Assembly: GCA_964526945.1 (NCBI GenBank)
Contig: CAZGNA010000036.1
Span: 1-19,671 of the forward strand
Source of the DNA: Fervidifonticultor sp964526945
GTDB taxonomy: Bacteria; Sysuimicrobiota; Sysuimicrobiia; Sysuimicrobiales; Humicultoraceae
DNA: 19,671 nt
Reading direction: 5' to 3'
A model generated the notes under the pieces. That model worked only from the letters and a program-made list of their open reading frames with translations, had not been told where the DNA came from and did not search any database. The position numbers were made by a program, and so were the translations under genes. Positions 1 through 7,347 of the stretch are shown here, in pieces (the first letter of the stretch is position 1; every line of letters begins with the position of its first letter).

Positions 1-123
1 ACCGCCGCAGCGGCCGTCAACCTCCGCGCGCTGGACGCCGGGTGGCGGGTGGGGACGGCGCTGCGGGCGGAGGGCTGGGCGCCGCAGGCGGTGGCGCCCG
101 CGGGGAGCGTGGTCGCCTCGTGA
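1..123 (+). CDS. C-terminal end of an unidentified protein (5' truncated by window)
   Basis: Frame 1 is open from the window edge to a TGA at 121-123, giving about 40 residues that begin TAAAVNLRALDAGW and end in AGSVVAS. Of its 40 sense codons, 39 end in G or C, which matches the strong third-position bias of the other genes and is the main evidence that it is coding. Its stop overlaps the GTG that I choose as the start of the TetR gene (GTGA), the same coupling seen at several other junctions here. I do not recognise the family from so short a tail. It could be cotranscribed with the regulator that follows. Confidence 0.45.
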   Translation, partial: TAAAAVNLRALDAGWRVGTALRAEGWAPQAVAPAGSVVAS

Positions 124-821
124 CGGAGACGGTCGCCCCGATGCGCCATCCCCCGGCGCCACGAGCCCAGCGCCGGGCGACGCACCCCCGCCGGGCCCAC
201 CGGGTCCCCGTGACCCGCGAGCAGGTGCTGCGGGCTGCCGCCGCGCTCTTCCGCGCGCGCGGCTTCGAGCGCACCACGATGCAGGCGATCGCCCGCGCCG
301 TGGGCCTGACCAAGGCGTCGCTCTACCACCACGTCCGCGGGAAGCAGGCGCTCCTCTACGAGATCCTGCAGCACACGCTGGACCGCGCGCTGCCCGACCT
401 GGAGCGGATCGCGGCGATGCCGGCGCCGGCGGCCGAGCGCCTGCGGGCGGCCGTGCGGCTCCACATCCTGACGCTGGTGCACGACCGCGACAACGTCGCG
501 TGTTTCCTCGAGGAAGGCCGCGCGCTCGCCCCCGAGTACCGCGAGGCCCTGATGGCGTGGCGCGACCGCTACGAGGCGCTGTTCCGCCGCATCATCGCCG
601 ACGGGATCGCCACCGGCGAGTTCGCGCCCACCGACGTGCGCCTGGCGGGGTTCGCGGTGCTGGGCATGGTCAACTGGGTGGTGCGCTGGTACCGGCCCGA
701 CGGCCAGCACACCGCCGAGGAGATCGCCGCGCACTTTGCCGCCTACGCCACCGGCGCCCTGCAGCGGGGACCCCGCGACGCGGCCCCGCTGGCGCGTCCT
801 GCGGGAGGCGACGGGCCGTGA
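120..821 (+). CDS. TetR/AcrR-family transcriptional regulator (acyl-CoA-type)
   Basis: This is a DNA-binding repressor of the TetR family. The N-terminal helix-turn-helix is clear: TREQVLRAAAALFRARGFERTTMQAIARAVGLTKASLYHHVRGKQALL, with recognition helix LTKASLYHHV. The C-terminal ligand domain carries GMVNWVVRWYRPDGQHTAEE followed by an amphipathic helix, an arrangement I associate with KstR2/FadR-like regulators that bind CoA thioesters. The start is uncertain. GTG at 120 overlaps the upstream stop and gives 233 aa. ATG at 141 and GTG at 210 are in-frame alternatives, and the 30 residues before the HTH are Arg/Pro-rich and could be untranslated. The gene overlaps the CoA-transferase start by four bases, so it is probably cotranscribed with, and may control, the catabolic genes behind it. 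The family call is firm; the ligand is inferred. Confidence 0.9.
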   Translation: MTETVAPMRHPPAPRAQRRATHPRRAHRVPVTREQVLRAAAALFRARGFERTTMQAIARAVGLTKASLYHHVRGKQALLYEILQHTLDRALPDLERIAAMPAPAAERLRAAVRLHILTLVHDRDNVACFLEEGRALAPEYREALMAWRDRYEALFRRIIADGIATGEFAPTDVRLAGFAVLGMVNWVVRWYRPDGQHTAEEIAAHFAAYATGALQRGPRDAAPLARPAGGDGP

Positions 822-2068
822 GGGCCCTGGAGGGCGTACGGGTGCTGGACTTCTCCCAGGGCGCGGCCGGGCCCATCTGCACCATGCACCTGGGCGATCT
901 CGGTGCCGAGGTGATCAAGGTCGAGCCGCCGGGCGGCGAGTGGGGGCGGCAGCTCGGCCCGCCGTTCGTCGGCGGCGTGGCCGCGGCGTTCATCGGCATG
1001 AACCGCAACAAGCGCAGCATCGTCGTGGACCTCAAGCAGCCGGCGGCCCGCGCGGTGATCCTGCGGCTGGTGGCGCGCAGCGACGTCCTGGTGGAGAGCT
1101 TCCGGCCCGGGGTGATGGCGCGGCTTGGGCTCGACGACGCCGCCCTGCGCCCGCAGCATCCGCGCCTGATCTACTGCGCGATCTCCGCCTTCGGGCAGTC
1201 GGGACCGTGGCGCGACCGGCCCGGGGTCGACGGCATCGTCCAGGCGGCGGCCGGCCTGATGAGCGTGACGGGGACGCCCGAGGGCGAGCCCGTCAAGGTG
1301 GGGACGCCCGCAGCCGACACCACGGCGGGCTTCCTCGCCGCCTGCGGGATCCTCGCGGCGCTGCTGGCGCGCGAACGCACCGGACGTGGCCAGCGGGTGG
1401 ACGTCTCGCTCCTGGACGCGCTGCTGGCGTTCCAGGCGGTGCCGCTGGCGATGTACCTGGCCTCGGGCACCCCGCCGGGCCGTACGGGCAGTGCCGCGCC
1501 CTACGCCGCGCCCAACGAGGCCTTTCCCACCGCCGACGGCTACATCATGGTCGCCGCCTACACGCCCGAGCGCTGGCAGGCCCTCTGCCAGGTGCTCGGG
1601 CACCCCGAACTCGCCCACGACCCCCGGTTCGCCACCAACGAGGCGCGCGTGCGGCATCGTGCCGCCCTGCGCGAGACGTTGGCGCCCATCTTTCGTGCGC
1701 AGCCGTCGCACTACTGGCTTGCGCGTCTGGAGGCGGCCGACATCGTGTGCGGCCCCATCCTGACCTACCCCGAGCTCGAGGCCCACCCGCAGGTCGCGCA
1801 CAACGGCATGCTGGTCACCCTGCACCACCCGCAGCTGGGGCCCGTGCGCGTGGTGGGCTCACCGCTGCGCCTGGAGGCGACGCCGCCCGACCTCCGCGCA
1901 CCCGCGCCCCTGCCGGGCGAACACACCGCCATGGTGTTGCGCGAGGCCGGCTTCACGGCCGACGAGATCGATGAGCTGGCAGCCGCCGGCGTGGTCCGAC
2001 TGGCAGAGCCCCACCAGGCGGGCGAGGCTCCGGCGCCGGCGCTGCGGCATGGAGGTGAGCAGGCATGA
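818..2068 (+). CDS. CaiB/BaiF-family (class III) CoA-transferase
   Basis: This 416-residue protein should move CoA from a donor thioester to a carboxylic acid. It opens with the family signature: LEGVRVLDFSQGAAGPICTMHLGDLGAEVIKVEPPGG, then NRNKRSIVVDLKQPAARAVILRLV and VESFRPGVMARLG. The catalytic Asp that forms the mixed anhydride is most likely Asp167 in PAADTTAGF. The C-terminal half has FPTADGYIMVAAYTPERWQALC and GPILTYPELEAHPQ, and the length is normal. The start is GTG 818, whose GTGA overlaps the regulator's stop and which begins exactly at the family N-terminus; an open frame extending further upstream is only the regulator read in another frame. It also overlaps the hydratase start by ATGA. 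In this context the acceptor may be an aromatic or cyclic acid entering the reductase pathway, but the substrate cannot be read from sequence. Confidence 0.93.
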   Translation: MRALEGVRVLDFSQGAAGPICTMHLGDLGAEVIKVEPPGGEWGRQLGPPFVGGVAAAFIGMNRNKRSIVVDLKQPAARAVILRLVARSDVLVESFRPGVMARLGLDDAALRPQHPRLIYCAISAFGQSGPWRDRPGVDGIVQAAAGLMSVTGTPEGEPVKVGTPAADTTAGFLAACGILAALLARERTGRGQRVDVSLLDALLAFQAVPLAMYLASGTPPGRTGSAAPYAAPNEAFPTADGYIMVAAYTPERWQALCQVLGHPELAHDPRFATNEARVRHRAALRETLAPIFRAQPSHYWLARLEAADIVCGPILTYPELEAHPQVAHNGMLVTLHHPQLGPVRVVGSPLRLEATPPDLRAPAPLPGEHTAMVLREAGFTADEIDELAAAGVVRLAEPHQAGEAPAPALRHGGEQA

Positions 2069-2853
2069 GCGACGTGGTGCTCTACGAGCAGACGCAGGCG
2101 GTGGGAGTCGTCACCCTCAACCGGCCCGAGGCGCTGAACGCGCTGACCCCGCAGATGCTGGATCGCCTTGGCGAGGTGCTGACGGCGCTCGAGGGCGGGG
2201 ACGCCGTGCGGGCGCTCGTCCTCACCGCCGCCGGCGAGAAGGCGTTCTGCGTGGGCGCCGACCTGAAGGCGCGGGCGCAGGAGTACGGCGACGACGGCGC
2301 GGGACCCGACCCCTTCGCCGACCGGGTGCGCCGCGTCTTCGGGCAGCTGGAGGCCCTCCCCATCCCCACCATCGCCGCGGTGAACGGCTACGCGCTGGGA
2401 GGGGGCCTGGAGCTGGCGCTGGCGTGCGACCTGCGGGTGGCGGCCGAGCACGCGCGCTTTGGCTTCCCCGAAGCCCGGGTGGGCAGCATGCCCGGAGCGG
2501 GCGGCACCCAACGGCTCGCGCGGCTGATCGGCCCCTCGCGCGCCAAGGAACTGATGTTCACCGGCGACCACATCGACGCCGCCGAGGCGCACCGCATCGG
2601 GCTGGTCAACCGGGTGGTGCCCGCGGCCCAGCTGCAGGACGCCGCCCGCGCGCTGGCGGCCACCATCGCTGCGCGGGCGCCGCTCGCGCTGCGCGCCATC
2701 AAGACCGCCGTGAACCTGGCCTGGGACGTGAGCCTGGACGCCGGGCTGGCGTTCGAGCGCACGGCCCACGCGGTGCTGCGCACGACCCGTGACCGCCGCG
2801 AGGGCATCCAGGCCTTCCTGGAAAAGCGCGAACCGCAGTTCACGGGCCGATAA
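2065..2853 (+). CDS. Enoyl-CoA hydratase/crotonase-family protein
   Basis: The product is a 262-residue crotonase-fold protein that should add water to a 2-enoyl-CoA. The oxyanion-hole segments are present (FCVGADLKA and YALGGGLELALACDLR), and so are both acid/base glutamates of true hydratases: Glu116 in GGGLEL and Glu136 in FGFPEARVG, 20 residues apart as in rat mitochondrial enoyl-CoA hydratase. The motif PGAGGTQRLARLIG and the end REGIQAFLEKREPQF are also typical. At 262 aa it is far shorter than BamA/Oah ring hydrolases (about 377 aa), so it is not that enzyme. It could be a dienoyl-CoA hydratase (Dch) or cyclohexenecarboxyl-CoA hydratase (BadK) equivalent, or a general hydratase. A GGAGGTGAG ribosome site at 2051-2059 sits inside the preceding gene and the ATG overlaps that gene's TGA. 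Confidence 0.93.
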   Translation: MSDVVLYEQTQAVGVVTLNRPEALNALTPQMLDRLGEVLTALEGGDAVRALVLTAAGEKAFCVGADLKARAQEYGDDGAGPDPFADRVRRVFGQLEALPIPTIAAVNGYALGGGLELALACDLRVAAEHARFGFPEARVGSMPGAGGTQRLARLIGPSRAKELMFTGDHIDAAEAHRIGLVNRVVPAAQLQDAARALAATIAARAPLALRAIKTAVNLAWDVSLDAGLAFERTAHAVLRTTRDRREGIQAFLEKREPQFTGR

Positions 2854-2893
2854 GGGTATGCGCACGACACCGTGGCGGGCAGGGAGACCGGGG

Positions 2894-2925
2894 CCCCCAA
2901 GCGTTGCGCTCGCGATGCGTGGGGG
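2894..2925 (+). other. Long intergenic hairpin in the SDR leader
   Basis: CCCCCA at 2894-2899 pairs with TGGGGG at 2920-2925. After one A/G mismatch the stem continues 2901-2907 against 2912-2918, closing on a GCTC tetraloop at 2908-2911. As RNA this is a 13-pair stem with two G-U pairs and one mismatch. No T-run follows, so it is not a standard intrinsic terminator. It lies in the only sizeable spacer between the hydratase and dehydrogenase genes. Confidence 0.5.
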
Positions 2926-2990
2926 TGGTCGAGGGCGTGTGGACGATGTGCCGCCCACGGCGCCAGACGACACCCGCCGTGCGGCAACTG

Positions 2991-3011
2991 CCCGGCCGAC
3001 CTGAGGCCGGG
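2991..3011 (+). other. Second hairpin just before the SDR ribosome site
   Basis: CCCGGCC at 2991-2997 and GGCCGGG at 3005-3011 form a perfect 7-pair stem with a 7-nt loop. It ends three bases before the GGGAGGG ribosome site (3015-3021) of the dehydrogenase at 3029. In DNA this GC-rich a 7-bp stem can arise by chance; its placement next to the ribosome site is what makes it notable. Confidence 0.35.
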
Positions 3012-3028
3012 AGCGGGAGGGACCACCG

Positions 3029-3781
3029 ATGGGTATCAGCGGACGCGTCGCCATCGTCACCGGGGCGGGCCAGGGCATCGGCGAAGGCATCGCCACCCGC
3101 CTGGCCGCCGACGGCGCTCGCGTCGTCGTCAACGACATCGTGGCCGACCGGGTCGCGCGGGTGGTCGCGGCGCTGACCGCCGCGGGCGCGCAGGCCGTCG
3201 GGGTGCCGGCCGACGTGAGCCGCGCCGAGGGGGCCGCTGCCGTGGTGGAGCGCGCGCGGGAGGCGTTCGGCCGCATCGACATCCTGGTCAACAACGTCGG
3301 CATCGCGCGCGACCGCTACCTCACCAAGATGTCCGAGGAGGACTGGGACGAGGTCCTGCGCGTCAACCTGAAGTCGTACTGGCTGTGCTGCCGGGCGGCC
3401 GTGCCCGTCATGATGGAGCAGCAGTACGGCCGGATCATCAGCATCGCCTCGCGCGCCTGGCTGGGCAACCCGGGCCAGGTGAACTACGCCGCGTCCAAGG
3501 GCGGCGTCGTGAGCCTGACGCGCACCCTGGCGCTGGAACTCGCCAGGTTCGGCATCACCGTCAACGCCGTGGCGCCGGCGCTGGTCGACACACCCCTGTT
3601 CCGCAGCCTGAAGGACGACGTGCAGGAGCGCCTGCTGAAGACGGTGCCCATGGGCCGCATCGGCACGCCGGCCGACATCGCGCACGCCGTGCGCTTCTTC
3701 GCCGACGACGAGACGTCGTACGTCACGGGCCAGCTGCTCTACGTGTGCGGCGGCCGCAGTCTGGGCGGACCCAGCGTATGA
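3029..3781 (+). CDS. Short-chain dehydrogenase/reductase (classical SDR)
   Basis: This 250-residue NAD(P)-dependent oxidoreductase has the full classical SDR set: TGAGQGIG at residues 11-18 for the cofactor, DILVNNVGIARDR near 85 (NNVG at 88-91), and YAASK with Tyr153 and Lys157. The catalytic Ser is probably Ser141 in SIASRAWLGNPGQVNY, one residue closer to Tyr than in E. coli FabG. An Asp/Ile pair after the second beta strand (VVVNDIVADR) hints at NAD preference. It probably oxidises a hydroxyacyl-CoA or a cyclic hydroxyacyl-CoA, given the hydratase upstream. It differs clearly from the BadH-like SDR at 15455 and lacks that enzyme's GSSGEAVY stretch. The ATG is supported by GGGAGGG at 3015-3021. 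Confidence 0.93.
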   Translation: MGISGRVAIVTGAGQGIGEGIATRLAADGARVVVNDIVADRVARVVAALTAAGAQAVGVPADVSRAEGAAAVVERAREAFGRIDILVNNVGIARDRYLTKMSEEDWDEVLRVNLKSYWLCCRAAVPVMMEQQYGRIISIASRAWLGNPGQVNYAASKGGVVSLTRTLALELARFGITVNAVAPALVDTPLFRSLKDDVQERLLKTVPMGRIGTPADIAHAVRFFADDETSYVTGQLLYVCGGRSLGGPSV

Positions 3782-3882
3782 CGGCGCGGCGCGGGGAGTG
3801 TCCGGTGCGCTCCTGCACCCGGCGGTCCGCCAGGGGCGAAGACGGCCGGGGCCGGGGCATCAGGAATCGCTCCAGGAGGTGA
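3778..3882 (+). CDS. Possible 34-residue Arg-rich small ORF (doubtful)
   Basis: An ATG at 3778 overlaps the dehydrogenase stop (ATGA) and opens a 34-codon frame ending in TGA at 3880-3882, just before the binding-protein start. The layout looks like translational coupling, and 31 of 34 codons end in G or C. The product (MTARRGECPVRSC...) is about one-third Arg, uses several AGG codons and has no recognisable domain. It may be a coupling peptide or simply a chance frame in GC-rich spacer. Confidence 0.18.
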   Translation: MTARRGECPVRSCTRRSARGEDGRGRGIRNRSRR

Positions 3883-3883
3883 G
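3874..3883 (+). promoter_or_regulatory. Strong Shine-Dalgarno site deciding the binding-protein start
   Basis: AGGAGGTGAG lies about 8 nt (from the GGAGG core) before ATG 3888. It fixes the start of the periplasmic binding protein there, rather than at the upstream in-frame codon at 3798, which would add about 30 Arg-rich residues before the signal sequence. Confidence 0.7.
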
Positions 3884-3887
3884 CGTG

Positions 3888-4952
3888 ATGTGCACCAGCG
3901 CGTCGTGCAGCCGTCCGGGCGGGCGCGCCGCCGCTGCGGTCCTCGCCGCGAGCCTGGCGCTGGTCCTGCTGGCGGCCTCCGGGCAGCCAGCGGCGCCGGG
4001 GCCACTGCGTGAGGTCCGCGTCGCCATCGGGCCGCCGGCCGTGGTCGGGTACCTCCCCGTCTACGTGGCCATGGGCCTGGGGGCCTTCGACGAGCTGGCC
4101 CGCACCAGCGGCCTGCGCACCGTGTTCATCGACTTTCGCGGCGGCCCCGATGCGACCACGGCACTCATCGGCGGCGACGTCCAGTTCGCCACGGTGACGA
4201 TCACCCAGGTCATCAAGGCGCACGAGCAGGGCAAGGACCTGAAGTTCCTGTTGACCTTCTTCAACGCCCAGACCATGGCCATGATCGTGCAGGCCGAGCT
4301 GCGCGAGGTCACGGCGCCCTCCCAGCTGCGCGGGCGCCGGGTGGGCGTGACGAGCCTCGGCTCGGCCACCCACATGCAGGCCCGCCACATCCTGGCGGCC
4401 TACGGGGTCGAGCCCGAGGCGGTGCAGTTCGTGCCCGTGGGTGGGCCGCAGACGGCGCTGGCCGCGTGGCGGCGCAAGACGGTGGACGCTTTGGTCTACC
4501 TCGACCCGCTGATCACCACCCTCGTGGAAGAAGGCTCGGCGCGGTTGCTCTACGACGTGCGCACGCTGGATGGCACCGTCCGCCTCTACGGCGCCGCGCA
4601 CATCTCCAGCGGGCTCCTCACGCGGCCGGAGGTGATCGCCCGCGACCCCGAAGCCGTGCAGGCGCTGGTCGACGTGTTCGTCCGCACCCTGCGCTGGCTG
4701 CGGGCGCACCGCACGAAGCCCGAGGAGATCGCCCGCGTGCTGCCGGCCGGGCTCAACTGGACGCCCGCCATGCTCCGCGCCAACCTGGCCGGCCTCTCGC
4801 CCGACGGACGCGTGTTGCCCGAGGCGGTCGGGACCGTGATCCGGTTCCTCAAGCAGGACCGGCTGCTGGACCCGGCCTTCGCGGTCCCGGTGGACCGGCT
4901 GGTCGACGACCGGTTCGTGCGCAAGGCCATCGCCGGCGGGGGCGGTCCGTGA
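3888..4952 (+). CDS. ABC transporter substrate-binding protein, NitT/TauT (NMT1/THI5-like) family
   Basis: This 354-residue exported binding protein belongs to a NitT/TauT/SsuABC-type importer. The N-terminus has a basic stretch, then a hydrophobic core (AAAAVLAASLALVLLAAS, about residues 14-31), then a Pro/Ala-rich stretch, which fits a Sec signal peptide. No lipobox Cys is present. The mature part begins REVRVAIGPPAVVGYLPVYVAMGLGAF, the usual first strand and 'cheap import' helix of this family. It continues with GGPDATTALIGGDVQFATVT and LRGRRVGVTSLGSATHMQARHIL. The domain order and length are typical. The substrate cannot be deduced; relatives carry sulfonates, taurine, nitrate, pyrimidine precursors and aromatic acids. 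Its stop overlaps the permease start (GTGA). Given the neighbours, an aromatic or cyclic carboxylate or sulfonate is a fair guess. Confidence 0.9.
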   Translation: MCTSASCSRPGGRAAAAVLAASLALVLLAASGQPAAPGPLREVRVAIGPPAVVGYLPVYVAMGLGAFDELARTSGLRTVFIDFRGGPDATTALIGGDVQFATVTITQVIKAHEQGKDLKFLLTFFNAQTMAMIVQAELREVTAPSQLRGRRVGVTSLGSATHMQARHILAAYGVEPEAVQFVPVGGPQTALAAWRRKTVDALVYLDPLITTLVEEGSARLLYDVRTLDGTVRLYGAAHISSGLLTRPEVIARDPEAVQALVDVFVRTLRWLRAHRTKPEEIARVLPAGLNWTPAMLRANLAGLSPDGRVLPEAVGTVIRFLKQDRLLDPAFAVPVDRLVDDRFVRKAIAGGGGP

Positions 4953-5734
4953 CGTCGCGCGCACGGGGGCGACTGGCCACAGCGGCCGGGCAGGCGGGCG
5001 CGCTCGCGCTGGTCCTGGTGGCCTGGGAAGGCGGGGTCCGTGCCGGCTGGCTGTCCGAGGAGTTCGTGAGCCGGCCCGCGCTGGTGGGCGCCGAGCTGTG
5101 GCGGTGGGTGACCTCTGGCTTTCTGTGGCCGCATCTGGGCGCCACCCTCGCGGCGGCCCTGGCGGGGCTCGCGCTGGGCCTGGGAGCGGGCGTGGTGGTC
5201 GGCCTGGTCCTGGCCCTCGTACCGGTGCTGGGGGAGCTGGTCGAGCCGGCGCTCGCCACGCTCAACGCCACGCCGCGGATCGTGTTCTACCCGCTGCTCG
5301 CGCTCTGGCTGGGCCTGGGCGTGGCCTCGAAGGTGGCGCTGGTCGTCACCCTGGTGTTCTTCGTCGGCGTGTTCAACACGCTGGGGGCCGTGCGCGAGGT
5401 CGACCGCACGCTGGTCGCCCAGGTCAGGGTGCTGGGCGCTTCGCCCGCCGCCATGCTGCGCCACCTCTACCTGCCCGCCGCGCTGGTCTGGATCGCCGCG
5501 GGCCTGCGCACCAGCCTGGGGTTTGCCTTCGTCGGGGCGATCCTGGGCGAGTACATGGCGTCGATCCGGGGCCTGGGCAACGTCATCATCGGCGCCCAGA
5601 ACCTGTTCCAGACCTCGCGCGTCATGGCCGGGCTGGTCGTGGCCGTGATGCTGGCCGGTCTGCTGGATGCGGCGCTGGCGCGCCTCGACGCGCGCTGGTC
5701 GGTCTGGCGGCAGGAGCCGCACTATGAAGGTTGA
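4949..5734 (+). CDS. ABC transporter permease 1 (SsuC/TauC type)
   Basis: This is a 261-residue inner-membrane permease of the binding-protein-dependent type. Hydrophobic segments begin near residue 13 (ALALVLVAWEGGVRAG) and recur through LAAALAGLALGLGAGVVVGLVLALVPVL, IVFYPLLALWLGLG, VALVVTLVFFVGVFN and AGLVVAVMLAGLLDAAL, about six in all. The cytoplasmic EAA loop that docks onto the ATPase is VLGASPAAMLRHLYLP (about residues 160-176). The start is GTG 4949, overlapping the binding-protein stop; upstream in-frame codons lie inside that gene. It is clearly paralogous to the permease at 6565 (shared WE-GVRAG, FYPLL or LYPLL, ALVVTLVFF and LRT or IRT-x-GFA blocks). The two probably form a heterodimeric channel. 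Confidence 0.92.
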   Translation: MTSRARGRLATAAGQAGALALVLVAWEGGVRAGWLSEEFVSRPALVGAELWRWVTSGFLWPHLGATLAAALAGLALGLGAGVVVGLVLALVPVLGELVEPALATLNATPRIVFYPLLALWLGLGVASKVALVVTLVFFVGVFNTLGAVREVDRTLVAQVRVLGASPAAMLRHLYLPAALVWIAAGLRTSLGFAFVGAILGEYMASIRGLGNVIIGAQNLFQTSRVMAGLVVAVMLAGLLDAALARLDARWSVWRQEPHYEG

Positions 5735-6578
5735 CGCGTCCGCCCCGCGCACGGCCCACGCCACGCACGTGCCCGCCGCCCCGCTGCCCGGGCCCCCGGC
5801 CGTGGACGTGGAGCGGCTGACGCGCGCCTTCGAGGGCACCGGCGGCACCGTGGTGGCCGTCGCCGACGTGTCGTTTCGCGTGGCCCCCGGCGAGTTCGTC
5901 GCGCTGGTGGGCCCCTCGGGGTGCGGGAAGTCGACGTTGCTCCACATGATCGCCGGCCTGCTGCGGCCCTCGTCCGGCGAGATCCGCATCTTCGGGACGC
6001 CCAGCACCGGCCTCCAGCCGGGCCGTATCGGCTACGTCTTCCAGCGCGACGCCCTGCTGCCCTGGAAGACCGCGCTCGACAACGTGGCCCTGCCGCTGGT
6101 GCTGCGGGGCGTGCCCCCAGCGCGCGCCCGGCAGGACGCCCGCGACTGGATGCACCGTGTGGGCCTGGCCGGGTTCGAGCACCACTACCCGTCGCAGCTG
6201 TCGGGCGGGATGCGCAAGCGGGTGGCGCTGGCCATGACCATGGTCTACCGCCCGGCGATCATCCTCATGGACGAGCCGTTCGGCGCGCTGGACGTGCAGA
6301 CGCGCAACCTCGTGGAGAACGAGCTGCTGGCCCTGTGGGCCCAGACGCGCAGCACGATCCTGTTCGTCACCCACGACCTGGAGGAAGCCATTGCGCTCAG
6401 CGATCGGGTGATCGTCCTGACGCGGCGGCCCGGCCGCGTGAAGGCCACGTACCCGGTGGACCTGGCGCGGCCGCGCGACGTGACCGAGGTGCGCGGCAGC
6501 GAGGCGTTCGTGGCCACCTACCGCCGGATCTGGGCCGACCTGCGCGACGAGGTGACCGCAGCCTATGCGCGCGGCTAG
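5724..6578 (+). CDS. ABC transporter ATP-binding protein (SsuB/TauB type)
   Basis: This 284-residue ATPase should power the importer. All nucleotide-binding motifs are intact: Walker A GPSGCGKST (residues 63-71), Q-loop YVFQRDALLPW, signature LSGGMRKR (159-166), Walker B IILMDEPFGALD with Asp183 and Glu184, and the switch His217 in VTHDLEEA. The C-terminal tail RRPGRVKATYPVDLARPRD is typical of the nitrate/taurine/sulfonate subfamily. About 30 residues precede the fold (an Ala/Pro-rich stretch, APRTAHATHVPAAPLPGPP), somewhat longer than usual. ATG 5724 overlaps the permease end by 11 nt and has GGAG at 5713-5716. It sits between two permease genes, so a single ATPase probably serves both. Confidence 0.95.
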   Translation: MKVDASAPRTAHATHVPAAPLPGPPAVDVERLTRAFEGTGGTVVAVADVSFRVAPGEFVALVGPSGCGKSTLLHMIAGLLRPSSGEIRIFGTPSTGLQPGRIGYVFQRDALLPWKTALDNVALPLVLRGVPPARARQDARDWMHRVGLAGFEHHYPSQLSGGMRKRVALAMTMVYRPAIILMDEPFGALDVQTRNLVENELLALWAQTRSTILFVTHDLEEAIALSDRVIVLTRRPGRVKATYPVDLARPRDVTEVRGSEAFVATYRRIWADLRDEVTAAYARG

Positions 6579-7347
6579 GCGCCGTCGCCGGGTGCTCCTG
6601 GGTGCCGCCCGCCTCGCAGCGCTGGGCGGCCTGCTGGTGGCGTGGGAAGCCGGTGTGCGCGCCGGAACCATCGACCCGTTCTACGTCTCCGCCCCCTCGG
6701 CGATCGCGGCCCGCGCCGCCGCGTGGATCGCGTCGGGCTACATCCTCCCGCACGTGGCCGCCACCCTGGCGGTGGCGCTGGCCGGGCTCGCGCTGGGCGT
6801 GGTGTTGGGCGCGGCGGTCGGTGGCGCCGTGGCGGCCTGGCCCTGGGCGCAACGCGCCGTGCTGCCGGTGCTGGCGGCGGGCAACGCCGTGCCACGCCTG
6901 ATCCTCTACCCGCTGCTCGTGGTCTGGTTGGGGTTCGGCCCGCTGGCCCGCATCGCGCTGGTGGTGACGCTGGTCTTCTTCACCGCCGCCTTCAACACGC
7001 ATGCGGCCGTGCGCGCCCTGGACCGCGACGTCGTCTGGACGGCCAGCCTGCTGGGCGCGCGCCGGGGGCAGCTGCTCTGGCACGTCTACCTGCCCGCCGT
7101 GGGCGTGTGGCTGCTCGGCACGATCCGCATCACCATGGGCTTCGCGCTGGCAGGCGCCATCGTCGGCGAGTACATCGGGGCCACCCGCGGCGTGGGGATG
7201 GTGGTGGCGTTCGCCCAGTCGATGTTCAACGCCCGCGACGTCTTCGCCGGCCTGTGCATCCTCCTGGCGATCATCTGGGCGCTGGACGCGGCGCTGCGCG
7301 CCCTCGAGGGCCTGGCGGCCCGCTGGCGCCCGACGGAGGTGATCTAG
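6565..7347 (+). CDS. ABC transporter permease 2 (SsuC/TauC type)
   Basis: This second permease has 260 residues and the same plan as the one at 4949: a basic N-terminus (MRAARRRRRVLL), a first segment LAALGGLLVAWEAGVRAG, further segments such as VAATLAVALAGLALGVVLGAAVGG, LILYPLLVVWLGFG and IALVVTLVFFTAAFN, and an EAA loop SLLGARRGQLLWHVYLP near residue 164. ATG 6565 overlaps the ATPase end by 14 nt. Two distinct permeases either side of one ATPase, with one binding protein, differ from the classic ssuABC/tauABC set, where a single permease forms a homodimer. It ends in TAG one base before the next gene's ATG. Confidence 0.92.
   Translation: MRAARRRRRVLLGAARLAALGGLLVAWEAGVRAGTIDPFYVSAPSAIAARAAAWIASGYILPHVAATLAVALAGLALGVVLGAAVGGAVAAWPWAQRAVLPVLAAGNAVPRLILYPLLVVWLGFGPLARIALVVTLVFFTAAFNTHAAVRALDRDVVWTASLLGARRGQLLWHVYLPAVGVWLLGTIRITMGFALAGAIVGEYIGATRGVGMVVAFAQSMFNARDVFAGLCILLAIIWALDAALRALEGLAARWRPTEVI
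7335..7343 (+). promoter_or_regulatory. Near-ideal Shine-Dalgarno site for the DUF35 gene
   Basis: GGAGGTGAT is complementary to the standard bacterial 16S rRNA 3' tail. It lies at the very end of permease 2, 4 nt before ATG 7348. It suggests the DUF35/thiolase pair is translated strongly and independently of the permease, although it is probably on the same transcript. Confidence 0.65.

Noticed and set aside
42..119. ATG 42 as the start of the first TetR gene
   Set aside because: The residues are Gly/Ala-rich with no similarity to the family, and the region is better explained as the end of an upstream gene whose frame shows 39 of 40 codons ending in G or C.
2065..2853. Crotonase gene as BamA/Oah (6-oxocyclohex-1-ene-1-carbonyl-CoA hydrolase)
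   Set aside because: It has 262 residues rather than about 377 and keeps both hydratase glutamates at normal spacing, so an enoyl-CoA hydratase-type role fits better.
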